Source of the DNA: Armatimonadota bacterium
GTDB lineage: Bacteria > Armatimonadota > JAAZEB01
Reading direction: 5' to 3'
Assembly (NCBI GenBank): GCA_016199585.1
Contig: JACQGM010000069.1
Span: forward strand, 1 to 32,479
Length of the DNA stretch: 32,479 nucleotides
The position numbers were made by a program, and so were the translations under genes. This document shows, one piece after another, positions 1 through 7,011 of this stretch; position 1 is the first letter of the stretch; every line of letters begins with the position of its first letter. The notes beneath the pieces were generated by a model. It had not been told where the DNA came from and made no database searches. It saw only the letters and a program-made list of their open reading frames with translations.

Positions 1-1
1 G

Positions 2-1159
2 GGTATTTCCAATGCCCGGCACTCCGCACTGCCCGCCGGCACCCACGCCCTTTCCGCCCGCTTCACGGCGCTCTTCGCGCTCCTCGCGCTGAGCGTCCCG
101 CAGGGCATCGCGGCGGCACCCCTCTCGGATGATTGGCCCTCGTTCCGCGGCAGCCCGCAGATGGCGGGCGTGGCGAAGGGAGCCTTCAGCGCCCGCCCGC
201 GGCTGCTCTGGACCTACGAGGCGAAGTCGCCCGTTGAGGCGACGGCGGCCATCGTCGGCAACACGGTCTACGTCGGCACTGCCAAGGGCGAGCTGCTGGC
301 GCTGGACCTGGCCCACGGCAAGCTGCGCTGGCGGTTCCTGGCCGACGGGGGGATCAGCGCGTCGCCCTGCGTGGCGGATGGCCGCGTCACCTTCGGGAGC
401 GAGAAGGGCACCTTCTACGCGGTCAACGCCACCAACGGCCGCCTGGTGTGGAAGGCGCAGACCGACGACAAGATTATCTCTTCGGCGACGGCGGCGCCCG
501 GCGTCGTGCTCGTCGGGTCCTATGACAACACCCTCTACTGCCTGGACGCGAAGAGCGGCAAGGCGAAGTGGAAGTTCACGGCGGACGCGCAGGTACACTG
601 CTCGCCCTGCGTCGCCGACGGGCGGGTGCTCATTGCGGGGTGCGACGGGCAGGTGCGCGCCATTGACCTGGGCACCGGGCGCCAGCGGGCCGCCGCCTCG
701 GTGGACGCCAACTTCTCGGCGGCGCCGGCGTGCGTGGGTGGTGTGGCCTACGTCGGGGCGCTGAGCGGCGAGTACCTGGCCGTGCGGGCGCAGGACGGCA
801 AGGTACTCTGGCGGTTCGCGGAGAAGGAAGAGGGCGGGTGCTACGCCTCCGCGGCCGTCTCGGGCAGCGCCGTGGTCTTCGCCTCCAAGAGCGGGCGGAT
901 ATTCCGCGTGGATGCCGCGACCGGGAAGACGCGCTGGGCGTTCCGGGCGCGCGAGGGGGTGGAGTCCTCGCCCGTGATCGCCGGGAACACGCTCTTCGTC
1001 GGCTCGGGTGACGGCTACCTCTACGCGCTCGACCTGAGCAGCGGGAAGAAGGTGTGGCAGCACCGCGCGGGCGCGGAGATCAAGGCGTCGCCGGCTATCG
1101 GGCGCGGGCGGCTGGTGATCGGGGCGATGGATGGCGCGGTGTACTGTTTCGGGAAGTAG
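2..1159 (+). CDS. Exported PQQ-like beta-propeller repeat protein (5' end outside window)
   Basis: The frame is open from the first bases of the window, so the start codon lies upstream and 385 residues are visible. A hydrophobic stretch ending in GIAAAP, followed by DDWPSFRG, is the usual signal peptide and first blade of exported PQQ-like beta-propeller (quinoprotein-like) proteins. About eight repeats of the form G-x-VYVGT-x-G-x-LLALDL-x-x-G-x-LRWRF follow (for example near nt 255-340, 530-580, 960-1060 and 1105-1155), which fits an eight-bladed propeller. No quinone-enzyme catalytic residues can be assigned, so it is more likely a binding or scaffold protein than a dehydrogenase. The next gene, 39 nt downstream, is a second propeller of the same type. 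An internal ATG at 161 is not the start, because blade sequence precedes it. Family call firm; function unknown. Confidence 0.85.
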   Translation, partial: GISNARHSALPAGTHALSARFTALFALLALSVPQGIAAAPLSDDWPSFRGSPQMAGVAKGAFSARPRLLWTYEAKSPVEATAAIVGNTVYVGTAKGELLALDLAHGKLRWRFLADGGISASPCVADGRVTFGSEKGTFYAVNATNGRLVWKAQTDDKIISSATAAPGVVLVGSYDNTLYCLDAKSGKAKWKFTADAQVHCSPCVADGRVLIAGCDGQVRAIDLGTGRQRAAASVDANFSAAPACVGGVAYVGALSGEYLAVRAQDGKVLWRFAEKEEGGCYASAAVSGSAVVFASKSGRIFRVDAATGKTRWAFRAREGVESSPVIAGNTLFVGSGDGYLYALDLSSGKKVWQHRAGAEIKASPAIGRGRLVIGAMDGAVYCFGK

Positions 1160-1198
1160 CCCGCGCCGGGCGCGCGGCACGGATTGGGAGGTCAACGG

Positions 1199-2404
1199 GT
1201 GATACGTCGAATAGGAATGTTGGTCGTGCTCGGGCTGGCGGTGCCGGCAGGGGTCTTCGCGGCGGACTGGGCGCGGTTCCGGGGGCCGCAGGCAGACGGG
1301 ATCTCGGCGGAGCGCGGGATCAACAAGGCGTGGGGGAAGAAGCCTCCGCGCACCGCGTGGAAGGTGGCGATGTCCGACCAGGGGCACGCCGGCCCCGCCG
1401 TCGCGGCCGGGAGGGTCTACATCGTGGACCACCAGGGGACGAACGACGTGGTGCGCGCCCTCGACCTCCGCACCGGCAAAGATGTCTGGCGCTTCAGCTA
1501 TCCCGACCCGCAGCCATCCAACTATGGCTTCGCCCGCTGCACCCCCACGGTCACCGGCGGACGCGTCTACACCCTCAGCCGCTTCGGGCTGGTACACTGC
1601 CTGGACGCGAAGACGGGCAAGAAGATATGGTCTCAGGACCTGGTGCGCGCCTTCCGCGGCAAGCCTCCCACCTGGCTCTATTCGGCATCGGTGCTGGTGG
1701 ACGGGAACCGGGTGGTTGTCTGCCCCGGCGGCCCGGGCCCGGCGATAGTGGCCCTTGACAGGTCCACCGGCAAAGTGCTGTGGAAGGGCGGGGGGAGCGA
1801 CATCGCCGGGTATGGCATGCTGGCCGTCGCAACCATCGGGGGCAAGCGCCAGTACGTCGCCTTCACCGGCAAGAGCCTGATCGGGGTGGACCCGGCGAGC
1901 GGCAAGACCCTCTGGCGCTTCCCCTGGGAGACCCGCCTCGACGTGAACGCGGCGATGCCGGTCGTGGTCGGCAGCTCGGTGTTCATCACCAGCAACTACG
2001 GGCGGGGCTGCGCGCTCGTGGATGTCTCCGGCGGGCGCGCGAAGGCCCGCTGGGAGAACCGGGAGATCCATTCGCACTTCAACACGGCGGTCTACTCCGG
2101 CGGCTACCTCTACAGCACCTCGGATCCCGGCTACCTGGTGTGCCTGGATGCCAAGACGGGGCGCGTGGCCTGGAAGCAGCGCGGCTTCGAGAAGGGCGGC
2201 CTCGTGGCGGTGGACGGCACGCTCATCGTGGTGGACGGAGCGAAGGGCGACGTGGTGATGGTGAGTCTGACCCCCTCCTCCTACAAGGAGTTGGGGCGCA
2301 CCAAGCCGCTGCAGGGCCCTGGCTGCTGGGCGCCGCCGGTGGTAGCCGACGGCATGCTCCTGGTGCGCGACAAGCAGTCGCTGGTGTGTCTGTCGCTGAA
2401 GTAG
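1199..2404 (+). CDS. Exported PQQ-like beta-propeller repeat protein
   Basis: This 401-residue protein has a signal peptide (basic MIRRIG, hydrophobic core, cut near GVFAAD), then the typical first strand DWARFRGPQADG and about seven propeller repeats with D-x-x-TGK-x-LW cores (for example LDLRTGKDVWRF and VDPASGKTLWRF). The GTG at 1199 is chosen because GGGAGG at 1187-1192 sits six bases upstream; the in-frame TTG at 1184 falls beside that site and would only lengthen the signal peptide. It lies 39 nt after another propeller protein and is probably co-transcribed. Proteins of this kind are often annotated as outer-membrane assembly BamB-like or as dehydrogenase-like. No lipobox and no catalytic residues are visible, so no specific activity is assigned. 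Confidence 0.87.
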   Translation: MIRRIGMLVVLGLAVPAGVFAADWARFRGPQADGISAERGINKAWGKKPPRTAWKVAMSDQGHAGPAVAAGRVYIVDHQGTNDVVRALDLRTGKDVWRFSYPDPQPSNYGFARCTPTVTGGRVYTLSRFGLVHCLDAKTGKKIWSQDLVRAFRGKPPTWLYSASVLVDGNRVVVCPGGPGPAIVALDRSTGKVLWKGGGSDIAGYGMLAVATIGGKRQYVAFTGKSLIGVDPASGKTLWRFPWETRLDVNAAMPVVVGSSVFITSNYGRGCALVDVSGGRAKARWENREIHSHFNTAVYSGGYLYSTSDPGYLVCLDAKTGRVAWKQRGFEKGGLVAVDGTLIVVDGAKGDVVMVSLTPSSYKELGRTKPLQGPGCWAPPVVADGMLLVRDKQSLVCLSLK

Positions 2405-2409
2405 GAGTC

Positions 2410-2440
2410 AACCCTCTCCCCCGGTCGTGGGGAGAGGGTT
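2410..2440 (+). terminator. Perfect 12-bp hairpin after propeller gene
   Basis: AACCCTCTCCCC at 2410-2421 pairs perfectly with GGGGAGAGGGTT at 2429-2440 around a 7-nt loop, starting 5 nt after the stop codon. No U-tract follows. It is probably a transcription terminator or an mRNA 3'-end hairpin. The CCCTCTCCCC core also resembles dispersed repeats common in GC-rich genomes. Confidence 0.55.
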
Positions 2441-2642
2441 GCCCCGTGGGTACCCCTCCACTGAACAGCGCGCGCGCTGCGGAGAGCCTTTCGTTGGGCG
2501 CGGCCGCACCCGCGCGTCATAGACTATCGCCGCGCCGCCCTTCCACCGGCGTCCTCGACACGCCTCGGCAGCCCCGCTCGGCGCCGATCCGGGCGCTGCG
2601 GCTCCCCTGCGGGGGACGATGAAGGAGGCGTCGGCGAAGGGG
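2441..2642. other. Intergenic stretch, no gene recognised
   Basis: Open frames here have no start with a ribosome binding site and no recognisable protein. The stretch separates the propeller pair from the promoter of the NusG-like gene. Confidence 0.5.
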
Positions 2643-2672
2643 TAGACACCCGACCCCGGAAAATGTTATAAC
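2643..2672 (+). promoter_or_regulatory. Sigma-70-type promoter of the NusG-like gene
   Basis: TAGACA (2643-2648), an 18-nt spacer, then TATAAC (2667-2672) preceded by TGT, which is an extended -10. The local AT content stands out from the surroundings. It implies a leader of roughly 110 nt before the ATG at 2792. Confidence 0.5.
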
Positions 2673-2791
2673 TATGGCGCGGCCGGGCTGGCCGGCGCGA
2701 ACCTTTGAGTGCAACTCGTCGTCTTACCTATGAACCTGGGACAAGCGTGTGGAGGCCCTGATCTGCCCCAGGAACCCGGAGCGATCCCTAT

Positions 2792-3364
2792 ATGGAGTCC
2801 GAACCGCGAATTGCCGCGCTGGCGCAGCGCCCGATTGACCTGGCCTGGTGGCGCGATGGCCGGCTGTGCTGGTATGCCCTTTATACACGGTCCTGCTGGG
2901 AGAAGCGGATAGCGACCGTTCTCTCGGCGCAGTCGCTGGAGACCTATCTGCCCCTGCAGCGCGCCTGGGACAAGCGCTCGCTGGAGAAGCGCGAGTTGGA
3001 GCTGCCACTCTTCCCGGGCTACCTCTTTGTGCGCTGCGACCTGACCAAGGAGAACTGGCTCGCCATCAAGAAGACGCTGGGCGTCGTGCGCATCCTGGGA
3101 GTGGACACGCAGCCCGTGCCCGTGCCCGACCGGGAGATCGAGTCGCTGCGCCAGATCCTCTCGGCGGCGCCGCGGGTGGATGGGCATCCGCGCCTGCGCA
3201 AGGGAGACACGGTTCGCGTGGTGAAGGGCCCGATGCGCGGGGTGATCGGCACCCTGATCGAGATCGCCCGCAACCGGCACAAGCTGGTGGTGGCGGTGGA
3301 CCTGATCAACCGGGCGGTAGCCACCACCATTGATGCCAGCCTGGTGGAGCCCTACCACGTGTAG
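2792..3364 (+). CDS. NusG-paralogue transcription antiterminator (UpxY/LoaP/RfaH-like)
   Basis: The 190-residue protein has an NGN domain (about residues 27-105), starting at WYALYTRSCWEKRI and containing the conserved FPGYLFV (74-80) and V-x-x-ILG segments. A KOW domain follows (about 136-162; KGDTVRVVKGPMRGVIGTL). A 25-residue N-terminal extension precedes the NGN. NusG binds RNA polymerase and modulates elongation. The specialised paralogues RfaH, UpxY and LoaP act on particular operons, usually their own or neighbouring polysaccharide or natural-product clusters. No secE or rpl genes are nearby, which argues against housekeeping nusG. GGAG at about 2777 precedes the ATG. The next gene has its own strong promoter and a structured leader, a plausible target. 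Confidence 0.85.
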   Translation: MESEPRIAALAQRPIDLAWWRDGRLCWYALYTRSCWEKRIATVLSAQSLETYLPLQRAWDKRSLEKRELELPLFPGYLFVRCDLTKENWLAIKKTLGVVRILGVDTQPVPVPDREIESLRQILSAAPRVDGHPRLRKGDTVRVVKGPMRGVIGTLIEIARNRHKLVVAVDLINRAVATTIDASLVEPYHV

Positions 3365-3382
3365 CCCGACGCATCCCCCGCC

Positions 3383-3398
3383 GGGAGCATGCGCTCCC
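3383..3398 (+). terminator. Short hairpin after NusG-like gene
   Basis: GGGAGC-ATGC-GCTCCC, a perfect 6-bp stem with tetraloop, lies 19 nt after the stop codon and is extendable by flanking GCC/GGC. No U-tract. It is a possible terminator just before the next promoter. Confidence 0.35.
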
Positions 3399-3416
3399 CT
3401 CGGCATCGCGCATCCG

Positions 3417-3445
3417 TTGACAGCCTTCCTTTCTCGCGCTACAAT
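3417..3445 (+). promoter_or_regulatory. Consensus sigma-70 promoter
   Basis: TTGACA (3417-3422), a spacer of exactly 17 nt, then TACAAT (3440-3445). It has a perfect -35, optimal spacing and one mismatch in the -10. It drives the exported protein at 3583 through a leader of about 130 nt. Confidence 0.75.
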
Positions 3446-3472
3446 GATCCTGCCGAGCGGTTGCTCCTCCAA

Positions 3473-3528
3473 GACACAGCGCCACCGGCCTCCTGCCCGG
3501 CAGGCCGCCGCGCGGCCGGCGCTGTGTC
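3473..3528 (+). promoter_or_regulatory. Structured 5' leader hairpin
   Basis: GACACAGCGCC (3473-3483) pairs perfectly with GGCGCTGTGTC (3518-3528), an 11-bp stem. The enclosed bases hold a second stem (CCTGC-CCG-GCAGG). It lies between the consensus promoter and the ribosome binding site of the 3583 gene, so it would be transcribed. It could be an attenuator or an mRNA stabiliser. A link to the adjacent NusG-like protein is inferred from position only. Confidence 0.45.
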
Positions 3529-3582
3529 CGCGCGATGCCCGCCCACGGGAAACCGCCGGCTTGAGGAGAGGGAAGGGAAGCG

Positions 3583-5781
3583 ATGCGGACGACGACACTC
3601 ACGCGCTGCCTGCTGGCGTGCGCCACTCTGGCGATGGCCGCGGCCTCGCTTGCGGTGCCAATGGGCAACAAGATCAAGGAATACTACTTCGATGGCGACG
3701 GGAAGAAGATGCCCGTCCTCATCTTCGCCACCGGCAACCCCCGGGTCACGGGCCAGAAGTACCTGGAACGGGCCAACATCGAGTACCTGCCGATCACCGA
3801 AGCCCCCAACCGCCAGGACCAGATCCGGAACGCGCCCACGGTCTTCCTGGTCTCGCGGGAGCACCTGCCCGTGATCCCCCCCGAACTGGCGGCCCTCGTG
3901 CCGCGGCTGTCCGGTCTGAACCTGAATACCCTTTGCATCTACGCGGAGCAGAACCGAATTCGCGGCGACTGGCGCAACACCGTGGTGATCGTGGCGCCCA
4001 CGGATGCCACCCTGGAGTATGGCATCCTCAGGCTCCAGCAGATCGGAGACTTCCCTTGCGGCGATAGCTACCGGAAGGCCGGCGGGGCCAACCCGGTCCT
4101 CCTGGATCTGCGCGTGGTGTGCGCCTTCGCCGGGAAGGGGCAGGCGGCGGCGGACGGCTATGCCGCCGGCACGGCGGGCGCGCCGCCGGTGGCCCTCTTC
4201 CGGGCGCCGCTCCGCGAGCCGGAGCGGGAGCGGCTGGCCCCGTGGCTGCCCCTCGCCGAGGAAGTCTATCTGCTCACCTACGACGAGCTGGCCTCCCTGC
4301 CCGCCCGGGTGCGCGGGCGTATTCCCTACGACCTCGCGCAGCTCGCCGCCAACCAGACCCTCGCCGTGCGCCGCGATCGGGTCGTCTGCCTGGCGGCGCC
4401 CTCCGTGGCGAAACTGGAGGGCCTGGCCGCCTCCTACGCCGCCCAGCCCGTCCCCTCCGCCCCGGCCGTCAGCGCCATGCCGGACATCCGGCGCGCCCGC
4501 ACCGTGCTCGTCTCCGGCGCCACCGACCTGACCGGCGCCACCGCCAACCTGGCTCCGCTCCTCGAGCGTGCCCTGGCCGACCTCCTCGGCAACGCGCGGA
4601 TCTTCCCCGGCGGCGTCCGCTCCGGCGGCAGCAGCGGCAACGAGGTGAAGACCGTGCTCGACGAGATGAAGCTCGGCATGTCCGGTCTGACGAAGGCGGA
4701 CGTGGATGCTCTGAAGATCGCCAATGCCGACATGATCCTGCTCGGCGCGATCACCCAGGTGAGCGGGCGCAGCGCCTACGAGCCGCGGCGCGAGCAGCTC
4801 ACGCCGAACGAAGATCCCTACAAGGCTCCGAATGAGCCGGACAAGCCCGACCCGAACGCGCGCAAGTATGGCGTCATGGGCCCCAAGCTGTATGAGGGGG
4901 AAGGCGACCCCCGCTACCAGGCGAAGCTGCAGGAGTGGCAGCAGGCCCACGCCGAGTGGGAGCAGCAGAAGCGGCAGGGAGAGGCGGACTACCAGAAGCG
5001 AATCCGCCAGAAGCAGTTCCAATGGAAGTGGCAGGTGCTGGAGAACAGCACGGCCAGCATCGGCGTGAGCGTCGGCCTCTTCGACGGACAGACCGGCGCC
5101 CGGATCTGGGCCTCGCCCGTGCAGACCGCCGAGGCGACGCGCAAGGGCGTCTTCAAGGAGCAGACTCTTGTTGTCACCGGGCAGGGGAACATGCCCCAGG
5201 ACCCGGAGCCGACTCCGTCGGCCAGCGATGATCCCGCGCCGGAGCTGCTCCGCGAGGCGCTGGCGAAGGCGTTGGGCGGCTTCGTCGTCGCGCTGCGCCG
5301 TGACGTGCTCCTCCCGGGCGAGCTGCCGGCCAACATCGAGGCGCAGGTGGCCGAAGCGATGCAGCAGGCCGCCTCCGGCACGCCCCCGGCGGCTCTCGGT
5401 CTGGATACCGCCACGCCCCCGGCGACGACGACCACGGTCACGCCGCCCCCGGCCGACCCGTCGCTCCCCCAGATCCGCGACGCCATCGCGCGGGTGCTGG
5501 AGGTGCGCCCCGACCTGGTGGTCGTGGAGCTGCTCCCGGAGGGCGCCGGGAAGGTGAAGAAGGATGACACGCTCGTCGTGGTGACGCGGGTGGAGATCCG
5601 GAAGGGGCTGGATGGGCGTCCGCTCGCGCCGATTGAGCGAGAGGGGATCGCCCTGCGCGTCCTCGCCGCCTACCCCGACTCTCTGGACTGCGCCCTCCCC
5701 GCCAGCCTTGCGGACGTGCAGAAGCTGCGCCCCGGCCTCCCGATGCGCCTGGCGCGCGAGGGCGACCCCTGGATCCGCTAG
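3583..5781 (+). CDS. Exported 732-residue protein with CsgG-like region and coiled-coil insert
   Basis: A signal peptide (about residues 1-25, MRTTTLTRCLLACATLAMAA) shows export. Residues about 30-290 match no family I know. Residues about 308-530 resemble the CsgG/curli-assembly fold: a TVLVSGATDL strand, ADMILLGAITQVSG (from 382, compare CsgG AD-x-hh-x-GsIt), then SIGVSVGLFDGQTGARIWASP (from 491, compare RLVDTRTGEVVWS). Between the last two sits a charged Glu/Gln/Lys-rich helical insert (about 445-480, YQAKLQEWQQAHAEW) likely to form a coiled coil. A Pro/Thr-rich linker (about 610-628) leads to a C-terminal domain of about 100 residues. No lipobox cysteine is obvious. The start has GAGGAGAGGGAAGG just upstream. 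The CsgG relation is an inference from short motifs. Confidence 0.8.
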   Translation: MRTTTLTRCLLACATLAMAAASLAVPMGNKIKEYYFDGDGKKMPVLIFATGNPRVTGQKYLERANIEYLPITEAPNRQDQIRNAPTVFLVSREHLPVIPPELAALVPRLSGLNLNTLCIYAEQNRIRGDWRNTVVIVAPTDATLEYGILRLQQIGDFPCGDSYRKAGGANPVLLDLRVVCAFAGKGQAAADGYAAGTAGAPPVALFRAPLREPERERLAPWLPLAEEVYLLTYDELASLPARVRGRIPYDLAQLAANQTLAVRRDRVVCLAAPSVAKLEGLAASYAAQPVPSAPAVSAMPDIRRARTVLVSGATDLTGATANLAPLLERALADLLGNARIFPGGVRSGGSSGNEVKTVLDEMKLGMSGLTKADVDALKIANADMILLGAITQVSGRSAYEPRREQLTPNEDPYKAPNEPDKPDPNARKYGVMGPKLYEGEGDPRYQAKLQEWQQAHAEWEQQKRQGEADYQKRIRQKQFQWKWQVLENSTASIGVSVGLFDGQTGARIWASPVQTAEATRKGVFKEQTLVVTGQGNMPQDPEPTPSASDDPAPELLREALAKALGGFVVALRRDVLLPGELPANIEAQVAEAMQQAASGTPPAALGLDTATPPATTTTVTPPPADPSLPQIRDAIARVLEVRPDLVVVELLPEGAGKVKKDDTLVVVTRVEIRKGLDGRPLAPIEREGIALRVLAAYPDSLDCALPASLADVQKLRPGLPMRLAREGDPWIR

Positions 5782-5811
5782 GCGCCAGTCCCCGGCCGTG
5801 ACGACCCCCCT

Positions 5812-5849
5812 GGCCCGGGGTGCCCCCCGATGTGAGGGCGCCCCGGGCC
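5812..5849 (+). terminator. Strong 14-bp hairpin after the CsgG-like gene
   Basis: GGCCCGGGGTGCCC (5812-5825) pairs with GGGCGCCCCGGGCC (5836-5849) with a single G-U pair and a 10-nt loop, 30 nt after the stop. No U-tract. Likely terminator. Confidence 0.55.
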
Positions 5850-5870
5850 GAGACCCCGCCTCCTCGCACC

Positions 5871-5913
5871 TGCCCGGAGCGCCGGGAAACCCGGCGGGGG
5901 CGGGGGTGGGTGG
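5871..5913 (+). repeat. Dispersed repeat, type B copy 1
   Basis: Begins TGCCCGGAGCGCCGGGAAAC and continues into a G-rich tail. Its core CGCCGGG-AAA-CCCGGCG is a 7-bp hairpin. Near-identical copies lie at 6082-6124 and 10350-10388. Confidence 0.75.
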
Positions 5914-5946
5914 TTTCCGCGGTGCCCCCGCAGCCGCAACTGCCCC

Positions 5947-6073
5947 GGCCCGATGCTCGGGCGCTCCGGGCAAACGCTCGGAGGTGGGTGCGAACGCGGG
6001 GGAACCGCCCGGCCCGATGCTCGGGGGCTCCGGGCAAAGGCTCGGAGGTGGGTGCGAACGCGGGGGAACCGCC
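5947..6073 (+). repeat. Dispersed repeat, type A, two tandem copies
   Basis: Two 63-bp units (5947-6009 and 6011-6073, period 64) differ at only two bases by eye. Each starts GGCCCGATGCTCGGG, which contains the hairpin CCCGA-TGC-TCGGG, and ends GGGGGAACCGCC. A third, diverged copy is at 10257-10310. The 14-mer GGCGCTCCGGGCAA at 5960-5973 is the exact inverse of 6081-6094, linking types A and B. Confidence 0.8.
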
Positions 6074-6081
6074 GGACCTGT

Positions 6082-6124
6082 TGCCCGGAGCGCCGGGGAA
6101 CCCGGCGGGGGAGGGGTGGGAGGG
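6082..6124 (+). repeat. Dispersed repeat, type B copy 2
   Basis: TGCCCGGAGCGCCGGGGAAC followed by CCCGGCGGGGG and a G-rich tail. It directly follows the tandem A copies and shares the CGCCGGG-GAA-CCCGGCG hairpin with the other B copies. Confidence 0.75.
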
Positions 6125-6344
6125 TGCAGGCAGCCTTGGCGCCCGCCACCATGCCCGCCTTCTCACGGGCGCCTCCCTCCAGAGCCGTCTCACCCGCCCC
6201 CGTCCGGCGTTCCCATCTCCCAACCACCCAACAATCCCATCCACCATCGGTTAGACAGAGTGAAGCCGGGGGAATCGGCAAGGACCCCCGTGGGTCGGCG
6301 CGGAAGCGATCCCGCAGTGGCTTCGAGGCGGAGGGTTGGCCCCC
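6125..6344. other. Upstream region of the ECF sigma gene, with a minus-strand G-quadruplex motif
   Basis: No gene is seen. CCC runs at 6212-6214, 6219-6221, 6227-6229 and 6236-6238, with loops of 4, 5 and 6 nt, make a canonical four-tract G-quadruplex motif on the minus (template) strand. No clear sigma-70 or ECF-type promoter could be picked out. GGAGGG at 6330-6335 is the ribosome binding site of the next gene. Confidence 0.4.
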
Positions 6345-7010
6345 ATGTGCGCCAGCGACCGGCCGGTCGATCCAGACGATGCTGCCGTTGGCACGGCAGG
6401 TGGGAACGGCGGCGCGCCCATCGAGGGGATCGCACCTCCCTCCGACATCGAGATGATGCTGCAGGTGCAGGAGAGCGACGCGGAGGCGTTCGCTTGCTTG
6501 GTGGCGCGTTACCGGGCGCGGCTGAGCCGGTTCTTCAGCAGCCTGGGAGCGCCCCCGGATGTCGCGGATGACTTGCTGCAAGAAACCTTTGTCCGCCTCT
6601 GGCAGGCACGGGAGCGATACCGCCCCGAGGCGCGCTTCTCCACCTACCTGATGGAGATCGCCCGCAACCTCTGGCTGAACGCCCGCGATCGGGCGCTGCG
6701 CGCCCCGGCGCAGGTGTCGCTGGATGAAGATACCCGGCGGCCCGATGCGCTGGCGCTCGCCCTCGCCGATTCCCGCGCCGATCCCGAGGCCGTGGTCCTC
6801 GCGCGCGAGCGCCGACGGCGGATCGACGCGGCCATCGACACCCTCCCCCAGAAGCAGCAGATCGTGTTCGTGCTCTGCCACTTCGAGGGGATGCGCTACC
6901 GCGAGATCGCCGCGAGCCTGGGCATCCCGGAGGGCACCGTGCGCTACCGAATGCACGAGGCGGTTCACGCTCTGCGCCGGATGCTCGATGGGCTCCTGGA
7001 AGGAGAATGA
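6345..7010 (+). CDS. ECF-type RNA polymerase sigma factor
   Basis: A sigma-70 family ECF factor of 221 residues. Region 2 runs over DAEAFACLVARYRARLSRFF, DVADDLLQETFVRLWQ (the core-binding DD-x-x-QE-x-F-x-x-hW motif) and FSTYLMEIARNLWLNA. Region 4 is the helix-turn-helix LPQKQQIVFVLCHFEGMRYR then EIAASLGIPEGTVRYRMHEA. About 35 unconserved residues precede region 2. The ATG at 6345 is chosen because GGAGGG at 6330-6335 is nine bases upstream; a TTG at 6336 abuts that site. The stop overlaps nothing, but the next ATG is one base later (7012) with AAGGAG inside this gene's end, so translation of the two is coupled. The neighbour's zinc anti-sigma domain marks it as the probable partner. Confidence 0.95.
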   Translation: MCASDRPVDPDDAAVGTAGGNGGAPIEGIAPPSDIEMMLQVQESDAEAFACLVARYRARLSRFFSSLGAPPDVADDLLQETFVRLWQARERYRPEARFSTYLMEIARNLWLNARDRALRAPAQVSLDEDTRRPDALALALADSRADPEAVVLARERRRRIDAAIDTLPQKQQIVFVLCHFEGMRYREIAASLGIPEGTVRYRMHEAVHALRRMLDGLLEGE

Positions 7011-7011
7011 G

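Noticed and set aside
3439-5973. An 844-codon open frame on the minus strand opposite the CsgG-like gene
   Set aside because: It is a by-product of high GC and biased codons on the other strand: no ribosome binding site, Arg/Gly/Ala/His-rich composition, and it runs through an intergenic repeat.
6060-6075. GGAACC in the A repeats as an ECF-sigma -35 element
   Set aside because: No matching -10 (CGTC-like) at 15-17 nt, and similar GGAAC strings occur in the B hairpins by base composition.
5782-6344. Several overlapping open frames across the repeat region (both strands)
   Set aside because: Their translations are repeated Gly/Arg/Pro strings produced by the A/B repeats, with no ribosome binding sites.
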